DNA of 9,147 nucleotides from JBKPFU01 sp046728975. Its GTDB lineage: Bacteria; Actinomycetota; Thermoleophilia; Gaiellales; Gaiellaceae. A program made the translations under genes and the position numbers. The notes below the pieces were generated by a model. The model searched no databases, was not told where the DNA came from, and saw only the letters and a program-made list of their open reading frames with translations. The stretch is from positions 1-9,147 of the forward strand of contig JBKPFU010000006.1 in assembly GCA_046728975.1 (NCBI GenBank). Direction: 5' to 3'. Within the stretch, counting starts at the first letter, position 1; each line of letters opens with the position of its first letter. Below, in pieces: positions 1-6,010 of the stretch.

Positions 1-646
1 GCGCCATCGCCATTCCGTCTCCCGTGCAGGCGTAGGCGTTCGTCGTGCCGGCGTAGAGGCGGCCGGCCCCGCCGGTGGCGAGGATCACGGTCTTCGCGCC
101 GATCGTCTTCAGCCCGCCGTTGAGCAGATCCCACGCGATCACGCCCTGGCAGCGGTCGTCGTCGACCACGAGCTTCCACGCGAAGAACTCCTCGTAGGTC
201 GGGATCTCCCGCTTCATCACCTGCTCGTACAGGACGTGCACGAGAACGTGGCCGGTGATGTCGGCCGCGTACGCCGTGCGCGGCTCGCCGGCGGCGCCGA
301 ACGGCCGCTGCGCGATCCGCCCGTCGTCGGTTCGGGAGAAGACGGCTCCCCAGTGCTCCAGCTGATAGACGTCGTCGGGCGCCTCGTCGCACAGCACCTG
401 AATCGCGTCCTGGTCGCCGAGGTAGTCGGAGCCCTTGACCGTGTCGAAGGCGTGCTTCTCGGGGTCGTCCTCGGACGCGTTCCCGAGCGCCGCGTTGATC
501 CCGCCCTCGGCGGCGCCCGAGTGGCTTCGAACCGGATGGATCTTGGACAGGAGCGCGACGTCCGCGCCCGCATCATGCGCCTCGATCGCCGCCCGCATCC
601 CCGCGCAGCCGGCGCCGACGACGAGCACGTCGTGCTTCGCTTCCAC
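1..646 (-). CDS. sdhA: Succinate dehydrogenase/fumarate reductase flavoprotein subunit, N-terminal 215 residues (cut by left window edge)
   Basis: This subunit carries FAD and oxidises succinate to fumarate in the TCA cycle (respiratory complex II) on the cytoplasmic face of the membrane. The N-terminus has a Rossmann dinucleotide-binding motif, GAGCAG at residues 11-16. The segment SHSGAAEGGINAALGN follows; its His42 is at the position of the histidine that covalently binds FAD in SdhA/FrdA. Further family blocks are HWGAVFSR, GHVLVHVLYEQ and, at the window edge, ATGGAGRLYAGTTNAYACTGDG. The reading frame is open from the start to base 1, and the capping and C-terminal domains lie outside. 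The GTG at 646-644 was chosen because it opens five residues before the Rossmann strand, as is usual for the family. No Shine-Dalgarno sequence precedes it, but a TAGCGT box lies 8 bases upstream, which suggests a leaderless mRNA. L-aspartate oxidase is a related flavoprotein, but the HSGAAEGGIN block fits SdhA better. Confidence 0.93.
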   Translation of the reverse strand, partial: MEAKHDVLVVGAGCAGMRAAIEAHDAGADVALLSKIHPVRSHSGAAEGGINAALGNASEDDPEKHAFDTVKGSDYLGDQDAIQVLCDEAPDDVYQLEHWGAVFSRTDDGRIAQRPFGAAGEPRTAYAADITGHVLVHVLYEQVMKREIPTYEEFFAWKLVVDDDRCQGVIAWDLLNGGLKTIGAKTVILATGGAGRLYAGTTNAYACTGDGMAMA

Positions 647-654
647 GTACTCGG

Positions 655-660
655 ACGCTA
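655..660 (-). promoter_or_regulatory. Putative -10 element of sdhA (TAGCGT), leaderless arrangement
   Basis: Read on the minus strand, TAGCGT fits TANNNT and ends 8 bases before the GTG start of sdhA. Transcription would then begin at or within a base or two of the start codon. No Shine-Dalgarno sequence lies in between. No convincing -35 box is visible. The same geometry is seen at three other genes in the window, which is the main support. Confidence 0.45.
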
Positions 661-690
661 TCTGAACGGAGCGACGTCGCCGTGAGGTGC

Positions 691-724
691 GGCGATCGCC
701 CGGATCTGCCCCCGGGCGATCGCC
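691..724 (-). terminator. Perfect 13-bp stem hairpin between the second RTX gene and sdhA
   Basis: Bases 691-703 (GGCGATCGCCCGG) are exactly complementary to 712-724, with an 8-base loop. The hairpin begins 10 bases after the stop codon of the RTX gene that ends at 734 and lies just upstream of the sdhA promoter region. It is well placed to end RTX transcription and insulate sdhA. There is no T-run after the stem on the minus strand, so it is not a classical intrinsic terminator. U-less hairpin terminators and stabilising 3' hairpins have been proposed for GC-rich actinobacteria. Each arm also contains the self-complementary decamer GGCGATCGCC, so DNA-level binding is possible. Confidence 0.6.
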
Positions 725-733
725 ACTGATGCG

Positions 734-1633
734 CTACGGGCAGCGAATGCGCCGTTCCGCCGAGCACGCGTCGTGGCCGCGCCCGCCGTCCGCCACGTCG
801 CGGGCGGCGCCGCCGGCGAGGTGATCGTTGCCCTGACGCCCGACCAGCACGTCCCGGCCGCCGTTACCGGCGATCCAGTTCGTCAGGCTGTTACCGCGGA
901 TCGTGTCGCCGTAACGGGAGCCGTCGACGTTCTCGATGTGAGACAGCCGGTCTGCGCCCCAGCCCCGGGCCGTCCCAGCGGCGAGGTCGACAACCACGGC
1001 ACGACCTGAGTTGGAGTAGATGACCTCGTCTCGGCCGGGGCCCGGACCGCCGTCGAGGGTGTCGTCGCCCTGGCCTCCGTCCAACTCGTCCGGACCGGCT
1101 CCTCCGCGAATGACGTCGTTGCCGGAATCGCCCAAGAGGAAGTTCAAGCCCTTGTCTCCGGTGAGGACGTCCGACGCGCGCGAGCCGACGACGGCGTCCA
1201 TACCGACAAGTCGGTCGTTCCCCCACCCGGTCGCGGTCCCGGCAGCCAGGTCGACCGTCATCGGTCCCGGCGCGTCCAGATAGATGGCCATCTCGAGCAA
1301 CGCCTCACCGCCGTAGAGCGTGTCGTCTCCGGCGCCGCCGTCGACGGCATTGAAGAAGAATCCGTCCCCGCCGTCGACGGTGTCGTTGCCGTCGCCGGCG
1401 CAGACCAGATCGTCTCCGTCCCGGGCGTCGACGGTGTCGTTGCCTCCGAGCGCAACGATCACGTCGTCATCCGTAGTGCCTCTGATGACGTCGTCACCCT
1501 CGGTGCCCACGATCGTCGCCTTCTCGCCGAGACACGTCGCGGCAGTTGTCGCATTCGAGCCGCTCGCGCCGGTCAGCAGGGCGACGAACGAAGCCGCCAC
1601 CGCAATCGTCACAACCTTTGTCTTGGCGCTCAC
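734..1633 (-). CDS. Sec-exported RTX (haemolysin-type calcium-binding repeat) protein, 299 aa
   Basis: This is a secreted or surface protein whose glycine/aspartate repeats are expected to fold into a calcium-loaded parallel beta-roll; its specific role is unknown. Residues 1-28 form a Sec-type signal peptide: Lys4 and Lys6, a hydrophobic core TIAVAASFVALL, then small residues. RTX nonapeptide repeats (GGxGxDxLx type) occupy about 42-110 and 155-205 and recur at 245-285. Two copies of a non-RTX module with the core VDLAAGTA.GWG.DRL lie near 127-142 and 215-230. Four cysteines (34, 78, 290, 298) fall before the first repeat, inside DLVC, and in the tail ACSAERRIRCP; they could form disulfides outside the cell. 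There is no sign of a type I secretion system nearby. The GTG start is fixed by an AGGAGG box 5 bases upstream. The gene follows a related RTX gene 145 bases away on the same strand. A weak TTACAA/TAACAA pair with a 16-base spacer (1718-1723 and 1696-1701) could be its own promoter. Confidence 0.88.
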   Translation of the reverse strand: MSAKTKVVTIAVAASFVALLTGASGSNATTAATCLGEKATIVGTEGDDVIRGTTDDDVIVALGGNDTVDARDGDDLVCAGDGNDTVDGGDGFFFNAVDGGAGDDTLYGGEALLEMAIYLDAPGPMTVDLAAGTATGWGNDRLVGMDAVVGSRASDVLTGDKGLNFLLGDSGNDVIRGGAGPDELDGGQGDDTLDGGPGPGRDEVIYSNSGRAVVVDLAAGTARGWGADRLSHIENVDGSRYGDTIRGNSLTNWIAGNGGRDVLVGRQGNDHLAGGAARDVADGGRGHDACSAERRIRCP

Positions 1634-1638
1634 TGCGC

Positions 1639-1644
1639 CCTCCT
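1639..1644 (-). promoter_or_regulatory. Consensus Shine-Dalgarno AGGAGG of the intact RTX gene
   Basis: On the minus strand the sequence AAAGGAGGG (1638-1646) precedes GTG 1633-1631; the AGGAGG core is 5 bases from the start. It decides the start codon, since the signal peptide begins directly after it. It contrasts with the four GTG genes in the window that lack any such box. Confidence 0.85.
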
Positions 1645-1778
1645 TTCGGACCCGTCCGCAGCGTTTGATCCAGCAGACGCGACGCTAAGAGGGCGTTGTT
1701 AGACCCGAATCAGCAGGTTGTAACGATTGCCGCCCGAAAGGTTTGGCTTTTGGGAATGCCGAGGCCGACACCCGCTCG

Positions 1779-2708
1779 TTATGGGCAGCGCACACGGGAC
1801 CTCAACCCGGACGCACGAGTCGCGCCCGCGGCCGCCGTCACCTCGGTCGCGCCCCCGCCCCCGTCCAGGCGATCGCGGCCGGCGCCGCCGAAGAGCCGGT
1901 CGTTGCCTCGGCCGCCCGTAAGGAAGTTGTCGCGACCGTCCCCGATCAGGGCATCGGCGAACTTGGTCCCGTTCACGCTCTCGATGCTCCTCAGGGTGTC
2001 GCGGCCGGCGCCTCCGCGCGAGCGCCTGCGCGGAAGCGACACGGTCACGCCGCGGGTGGCACCGTCGTAGTCGGCGCGGTCCGAGCCGGGACCGCCGTCG
2101 AGGACATCGTTTCCTGCGTTTCCCGAGAGGTCGTCGTTGCCCTCGGCGCCGACTATGACGTCGTTCGCGCGGCCGCCGGCGATGGTATTCCCGACTGCGC
2201 TTCCGGTCAGCCTGTCCGCATAGTTGCCGCCAAGCATGTGCTCGAACCCTGTGAACATTTCCGTGCCGGCGCCTCCGACCGCCTGACCGGTCGCGAGATT
2301 CGCGACGACAGGCCCCTTGGCGTCGCTGAACTCGATCGCGTCTACACCGGTTCCGCCCACGATCCGGTCGTCGCCAGGCCCCGGAACGACGAGATGCAGC
2401 GCGTTGCCGGTCGTCGTGACGGCATCGTTGCCGTCGCCGCCGAGCACGATCCCGACCCTGCCGCCGGTGATCGTGATGACGTCGTTGCCGGCGTTCCCAC
2501 AGACGAGGTCGGTTCCGCCGCCTCCGTTGATGGTGTCGTCGCCGGCGAGGCCGACGATGACGTCGGAGCCGGGCGTTCCGTTCAGAACGTCATTGCCGGG
2601 CGTGCCGACGATCGTCGCTCGGATGTCGAGACACGCCGGCGGCGCGGCGGGAGCGTGGGCACCGCGACCAGGGGCAGGAGGATTGCGCGCACCCGCACAA
2701 GCGTCCAT
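1779..2708 (-). CDS. RTX (haemolysin-type calcium-binding repeat) protein, 309 aa, probably frameshifted at both ends
   Basis: This is a paralogue of the neighbouring RTX protein and is expected to bind calcium outside the cell. RTX repeats run from about residue 31 (RATIVGTPGNDVL) to 281, including GGDGND, GNAGNDVLDGGPGSD and GGRGNDRLFGGAGRD. Cys26 and Cys70 match Cys34 and Cys78 of the paralogue. As read from ATG 2708, the first 25 residues are not a signal peptide. In the next frame, GTG 2698 or 2692 encodes a good one (RAILLPLVAVPTL), which would join this frame if one C were restored near 2648-2650. At the C-terminus, restoring one G in the run at 1852-1856 recovers DGGRGRDSCVRVEV, the expected Cys-containing end; the present frame instead reads an atypical Ala/Thr stretch before RVRCP. 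The gene begins 27 bases after the pckA stop, so it is probably co-transcribed with pckA. It may be a pseudogene in decay, or these may be sequencing indels in G/C runs. Confidence 0.75.
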   Translation of the reverse strand: MDACAGARNPPAPGRGAHAPAAPPACLDIRATIVGTPGNDVLNGTPGSDVIVGLAGDDTINGGGGTDLVCGNAGNDVITITGGRVGIVLGGDGNDAVTTTGNALHLVVPGPGDDRIVGGTGVDAIEFSDAKGPVVANLATGQAVGGAGTEMFTGFEHMLGGNYADRLTGSAVGNTIAGGRANDVIVGAEGNDDLSGNAGNDVLDGGPGSDRADYDGATRGVTVSLPRRRSRGGAGRDTLRSIESVNGTKFADALIGDGRDNFLTGGRGNDRLFGGAGRDRLDGGGGATEVTAAAGATRASGLRSRVRCP

Positions 2709-2735
2709 GTCCCCGGAGTTCGGAACCGAAACGAG

Positions 2736-4301
2736 CTAAACGCGAGGCCCCGCCGCCATGACCTCGGGCGGCACGTCCTCGAAGCGCTCCATGTTTTCGC
2801 GGAACCTCCCCGCGAGGTAGCGCGCTTTCTCGTCGTAGGCGTCGGGGTCGCGCCAGGTCGAGCGCGGGTCGAGCAGAGATGAATCGACGCCCGGGACCTC
2901 GACCGGAACCTCGAACCCGAACGCCGGATCCTCGCCGTATTCGACTTTGTCGAGCTTCCCTTCGAGCGCCGCGTGCAAGAGCGCGCGGGTCGCCTGGATC
3001 GGCATTCGCTCGCCTTCACCGAACGGCCCGCCGGTCCAGCCCGTGTTGACGAGCCACACCGTCGGCTCATGCTGCTCCAGCTTCTGGCCGAGCATCCGCG
3101 CGTAGACCGACGGCGGCTGCGGAAGGAACGGTGCGCCGAAGCACGCGGAGAGCGTCGGCTCCGGCTCGGTGACGCCGATCTCGGTGCCGGCGAGCTTCGC
3201 GGTGAACCCCGTCAGGAAGTAGAAAAGCGCCTGTTCGCGGCTGAGCCGTGCGATCGGCGGCAGGATGCCGAACGCGTCCGCGGTGAGGAAGATCACCGAG
3301 CTCGGGTGGCCGGCGCGCTTTGTCGGGAGCGCGTTCGCAATTTGCTCCAGCTTGTAGGCCGCGCGGGTGTTCTCCGTCTTCGTGTCGTCGTCGAGGTCGA
3401 GCACGCCGTTCTCGTCGACCATCACGTTCTCGAGCACGGTGCCGAACGCGTGCGTCGTCCGGTAGATCTCGGGCTCGGCCTCCGGCGAGAGCCGGATCAC
3501 CTTCGCGTAGCAGCCGCCCTCGATATTGAACACGCCGTTCTCGCCCCAGCCGTGCTCGTCGTCGCCGATCAGGTGCCGCTCGGGATCCGCCGACAATGTC
3601 GTCTTGCCCGTACCGGAGAGGCCGAAGAAGATCGACACGCGATCGTCGTCGCCCACGTTCGCGGAGCAGTGCATCGGCAGGACGCCGTCGAGCGGCAGCC
3701 GGTCGTTCATCAGCGTGAAGATCGACTTCTTGATCTCGCCCGCGTAGAAGGTGCCGCCGATGACTACCTCCATCCGCGAGGGGTGGAGGACGACGAACGT
3801 CTCCGAGTGCGTGCCGTCCTCGCCGGGGTCGGCCTCGATAGAGGGCGCGTGCAGGACGACGGCCTGCGCCTCGTGGTCCTCGAGCTCCTCTTCGGTCGGC
3901 TCGATGAAGAGTGTCTTCGCAAACAGCGCGTGCCAGGGGCTGTCGGTGATCACGCGGACGCCGAGCCGGTGCGTCGGATCGGCGCCGGCGAAGGCATCGA
4001 CGACGAACAGGTCGACGTCGGACAGGTGAGAGACGACCTTCTCGCGCAGGCGCTCGAAATCGTCCTCCACGAGCTCGGCATTGATCTCGCTCCACCAGAT
4101 GCGGTCCTCGGAACCCGGCTCGCGGACGATGAACTTGTCCTTCGGCGAGCGGCCCGTGTGCCTGCCGGTATCGACGACCAGCGGACCGCCCTCTGCGAGC
4201 ACGCCCTCGCCGCGCGCAAGCGTCTGCATGTAGAGGAGCGAAGTCGTCGGCTGGTGGTAGACGCGCCCGCTCGGCCGGACCCCGTGCTCCGAGAGATCCA
4301 T
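2736..4301 (-). CDS. pckA: Phosphoenolpyruvate carboxykinase (ATP), 521 aa from ATG 4301
   Basis: It converts oxaloacetate and ATP to phosphoenolpyruvate, CO2 and ADP in the cytoplasm, the first committed step of gluconeogenesis from the TCA cycle. Numbered from ATG 4301, the sequence shows the substrate-site block TGRHTGRSPKDKF (45-57); YAGEIKKS (186-193) and LPMHCSAN, holding the metal-binding Lys and His; the P-loop GLSGTGKT (227-234); the metal-binding LIGDDEHGW around 247; and VWLVNTGWTGG near 415-425. All core motifs of the ATP-dependent family are present, and the length is normal. The start is uncertain. ATG 4301 has only a weak GGGG nearby. A consensus AAGGAGG at 4344-4338 points 6 bases ahead to an in-frame ATA (4331-4329), which would add ten residues. 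ATG 4379 is also in frame but lacks a ribosome site. The gene is divergent from the GNAT gene and is followed closely by an RTX gene. Confidence 0.95.
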   Translation of the reverse strand: MDLSEHGVRPSGRVYHQPTTSLLYMQTLARGEGVLAEGGPLVVDTGRHTGRSPKDKFIVREPGSEDRIWWSEINAELVEDDFERLREKVVSHLSDVDLFVVDAFAGADPTHRLGVRVITDSPWHALFAKTLFIEPTEEELEDHEAQAVVLHAPSIEADPGEDGTHSETFVVLHPSRMEVVIGGTFYAGEIKKSIFTLMNDRLPLDGVLPMHCSANVGDDDRVSIFFGLSGTGKTTLSADPERHLIGDDEHGWGENGVFNIEGGCYAKVIRLSPEAEPEIYRTTHAFGTVLENVMVDENGVLDLDDDTKTENTRAAYKLEQIANALPTKRAGHPSSVIFLTADAFGILPPIARLSREQALFYFLTGFTAKLAGTEIGVTEPEPTLSACFGAPFLPQPPSVYARMLGQKLEQHEPTVWLVNTGWTGGPFGEGERMPIQATRALLHAALEGKLDKVEYGEDPAFGFEVPVEVPGVDSSLLDPRSTWRDPDAYDEKARYLAGRFRENMERFEDVPPEVMAAGPRV

Positions 4302-4337
4302 GCGCCCCAGCAGGTCGTAGGTGATCGCTATTGCCGG

Positions 4338-4344
4338 CCTCCTT
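4338..4344 (-). promoter_or_regulatory. Strong Shine-Dalgarno AAGGAGG upstream of pckA with no standard start at the right distance
   Basis: AAGGAGG on the minus strand is followed by CCGGCA and then ATA, in frame with pckA. No ATG, GTG or TTG in any frame occurs before ATG 4301, which is 36 bases away. Either pckA starts at the rare codon ATA, or the site is a relic, or a base was changed. Confidence 0.55.
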
Positions 4345-4399
4345 CCGCAGGGTCGCCCTGCCAGTCGTTCCATCTGCAAAGCGGACGAAAACGCCCGCG

Positions 4400-4405
4400 T
4401 ATCGT
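4400..4405 (+). promoter_or_regulatory. Putative -10 element of the GNAT gene (TATCGT), leaderless arrangement
   Basis: TATCGT ends 8 bases before the GTG at 4414, and no Shine-Dalgarno sequence is present. Together with the overlapping minus-strand TACGAT it forms TATCGTA, a -10 readable in both directions. Confidence 0.42.
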
Positions 4406-4406
4406 A
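4401..4406 (-). promoter_or_regulatory. Putative -10 element of pckA (TACGAT), overlapping that of the GNAT gene
   Basis: Minus-strand TACGAT fits TANNNT and shares five bases with the plus-strand TATCGT. A start near 4394 would give pckA a leader of roughly 60-90 bases that includes the AAGGAGG site. An imperfect hairpin (GCGGACG/CGCCCGC, 4381-4398) lies at the predicted 5' end. No clear -35 is seen. Confidence 0.35.
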
Positions 4407-4413
4407 CGGCCTC

Positions 4414-5004
4414 GTGTCCGCCCGCGCGCCGGATCAGCCCTTGACCGACGGCGTGGTGGCACTGCGATTCTTTGTCGAGGACGACGTTCCTGCGATCGCG
4501 GCAGCGTGTGCGGAGACCGAGATCGCCCGTTGGCTCGACCAGATTCCGCAGCCGTACACGAAAGACGACGCACGTGCGTACGTAGACCTCTGCCGCGAAG
4601 CCTGGCGTGAGGGAACCATGTCGACGTTCGGGATCACGGACGCGGCCGACGGCGAGCTACTGGGGTCGATCGGTGTCCGACACCTCGCGGGCCTCGAGGC
4701 AGGAACCTCCGAGGTCGGCTACTGGGTCAAGCGCGAGGCGCGTGGTCGGGGCGTGGCGGCGCGTGCTCTGCGCCTGGTCTCCGCATGGGCGCTCGAGCAG
4801 CCGGGGATCGAGCGGCTCCAGCTTCGCGCCGACGTCGAGAACCGGCCGTCGCAACGTGTGGCTGAGAACGCCGGCTTCCGCCGCGAAGGGGTGCTGCGGT
4901 CGGCTCGCTACAACGCCCGGATCGGACGCCGCGTCGACTTCGTCCTGTACTCGCTGCTGCCGGGCGACCGCGCATCGGGAGGGCTTGGCGAAACACAGCG
5001 CTGA
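4414..5004 (+). CDS. GNAT-family N-acetyltransferase, RimJ/RimL-like, 196 aa
   Basis: This predicted cytoplasmic acetyltransferase uses acetyl-CoA; the substrate cannot be told from sequence, and protein N-termini or small amines are possible. The fold is recognisable: an N-terminal strand with VALRFFVEDDVPAI, a central GSIGVRHL strand, then YWVKREARGRGVAARAL (104-119), whose RGRGVA loop binds the CoA pyrophosphate (motif A). The block VENRPSQRVAENAGF (141-155) carries the conserved Asn and Ser and the end-of-domain Gly-Phe typical of RimJ/RimL-type enzymes. Length is normal for a single-domain member. GTG 4414 was chosen because it lies 8 bases after a TATCGT -10 box and gives a natural N-terminus. 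The frame is open further upstream to 4321, but that part overlaps the pckA 5' region and shows no family similarity. GTG 4456 is an alternative start. The stop at 5004 is followed by 172 non-coding bases before the recombinase genes. Confidence 0.85.
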   Translation: MSARAPDQPLTDGVVALRFFVEDDVPAIAAACAETEIARWLDQIPQPYTKDDARAYVDLCREAWREGTMSTFGITDAADGELLGSIGVRHLAGLEAGTSEVGYWVKREARGRGVAARALRLVSAWALEQPGIERLQLRADVENRPSQRVAENAGFRREGVLRSARYNARIGRRVDFVLYSLLPGDRASGGLGETQR

Positions 5005-5053
5005 GCCGCCGGAACGCGCTGAAACGGCGCGAGGCTTCGTCCTCGGTCGCGTC

Positions 5054-5071
5054 CGTATTTCGTTCAATACG
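5054..5071. repeat. Short inverted repeat in an A/T-rich patch upstream of the recombinase operon
   Basis: CGTATT (5054-5059) and AATACG (5066-5071) are complementary around the 6-base centre TCGTTC, and a second small repeat (GTTC/GAAC) overlaps its right side. It lies in the 172-base gap between the GNAT stop and the xerC-like start, the only place for a promoter of the recombinase operon, and is conspicuously A/T-rich for this DNA. It could be an operator or part of a promoter; the role is inferred from position only. A small CGCGC/GCGCG hairpin (5015-5031) sits nearer the GNAT stop. Confidence 0.3.
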
Positions 5072-5176
5072 AACGCCCCCTGCGTCCTTGCCTCGCTCCG
5101 CCCATCGCGCCCCGGCGACGAGCGGATTCCGCCAAACCCTCCCAGGGGAACACAGAAGCGGCGCGAATCGTGTCGT

Positions 5177-6010
5177 GTGAGCACGCAAGCTGCAATCGAC
5201 CGCTTTCTCGATAGCCCGCGACTGTCCGAGTCCACCCGCCGCGCCTACCGCGTCGACGTGGAGCAGTTCGCGGCCTGGCTGGTCGAGCGCGGCGAGCGCC
5301 TCGACGACGTCGACACCCGGATGCTGGCTGATTACACGGCGGAGCTGGGACGCGCGCGCCGCGGCCTGGCGCCGGCGACGATCGGGCGGAAGCTCGCCGC
5401 CGTGCGCTCCTTCCTGTGCTTTGCGCTCGGCGCGACGCGCGTTCCCGACGCCTCGTTCGCCCCGCGACGTCCTCGCCGCCTCCCGAACGCGCCGAAGGCG
5501 ACCGAGGTCGACGCGACGCTTTCGGCTGTGAACGGAGAAGGCCCGCTCGGCCTGCGGAATCACGCGCTGCTCGAGCTCGTCTACTCCGCCGGTCTGCGAA
5601 GCGCCGAGGCCGTGAACCTCGATCTTGCCGACATCGATTTCGAGCAGGAAACCGTCCGCGTCCACGGCAAGGGCGGCAAAGAGCGGATCGTCCCGCTCGG
5701 CGAGGAGGCCGCGCACTGGCTGTCTCGCTATCTGCGCGACGCACGCCCCGAGCTGGCGCGGGGCGCGGAGAACGCGCTCTTTCTCTCCGCCCGCGGCCGG
5801 CGGCTCGACACGAGCACGCTGCGGCGTCTGCTCCCTCACCCCCACCGCCTGCGCCACGCGTTCGCGACGCATCTGCTCGAGGGCGGCGCCGACCTGCGCA
5901 CGATCCAGGAGCTGCTGGGACACAGCTCGCTCTCGACGACGCAGGTCTACTCGCACGTCGACGCCCGAAGGCTCCGCAGGGTCTACGACAGCGCCCACCC
6001 ACGCTCCTGA
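5177..6010 (+). CDS. xerC: Tyrosine recombinase, XerC-like, 277 aa (short form)
   Basis: This site-specific recombinase cuts and rejoins DNA through a phosphotyrosine and probably resolves chromosome dimers at dif together with the downstream XerD-like partner. Residues 4-85 form the N-terminal SAM-like core-binding domain. Residues from about 125 to 277 form the catalytic domain, with Arg141 (AGLRSAEA), Lys165 (HGKGGKER), His223 and Arg226 (HRLRHAFATHLLEGG), His249 (LLGHSSLSTTQ) and nucleophile Tyr258, so the catalytic set is complete. Compared with the adjacent XerD-like protein, about 13 residues are missing just before the HxLRH motif (LDTSTLRRLLPHPHRLRH). The GTG at 5177 was chosen because it opens directly before the core-binding domain; the frame is open much further upstream, but that part is a shadow of the GNAT gene. 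No Shine-Dalgarno sequence is evident. Its stop TGA overlaps the next ATG by one base, so the two are co-translated. It could also be called simply XerC/XerD-family. Confidence 0.9.
   Translation: MSTQAAIDRFLDSPRLSESTRRAYRVDVEQFAAWLVERGERLDDVDTRMLADYTAELGRARRGLAPATIGRKLAAVRSFLCFALGATRVPDASFAPRRPRRLPNAPKATEVDATLSAVNGEGPLGLRNHALLELVYSAGLRSAEAVNLDLADIDFEQETVRVHGKGGKERIVPLGEEAAHWLSRYLRDARPELARGAENALFLSARGRRLDTSTLRRLLPHPHRLRHAFATHLLEGGADLRTIQELLGHSSLSTTQVYSHVDARRLRRVYDSAHPRS

Noticed and set aside
734..2708. Regularly spaced short DNA repeats suggesting a CRISPR array or minisatellite
   Set aside because: The periodicity follows the Gly-Asp codons of RTX repeats; units are degenerate and there are no constant repeats with unique spacers.
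1743..2882. Plus-strand open frame (379 codons) opposite the RTX gene
   Set aside because: Its apparent repeats mirror the RTX repeats on the other strand; no independent coding signal.
4302..4379. ATG 4379 as the pckA start
   Set aside because: No ribosome site precedes it, the strong AAGGAGG would lie inside the coding region, and the extra residues resemble no PEP carboxykinase N-terminus.
2973..4610. Long plus-strand open frame (545 codons) across pckA
   Set aside because: It is antisense to a clearly conserved enzyme, is Arg/Ala/Val-rich, and shows no domain; it is a GC-driven shadow frame.
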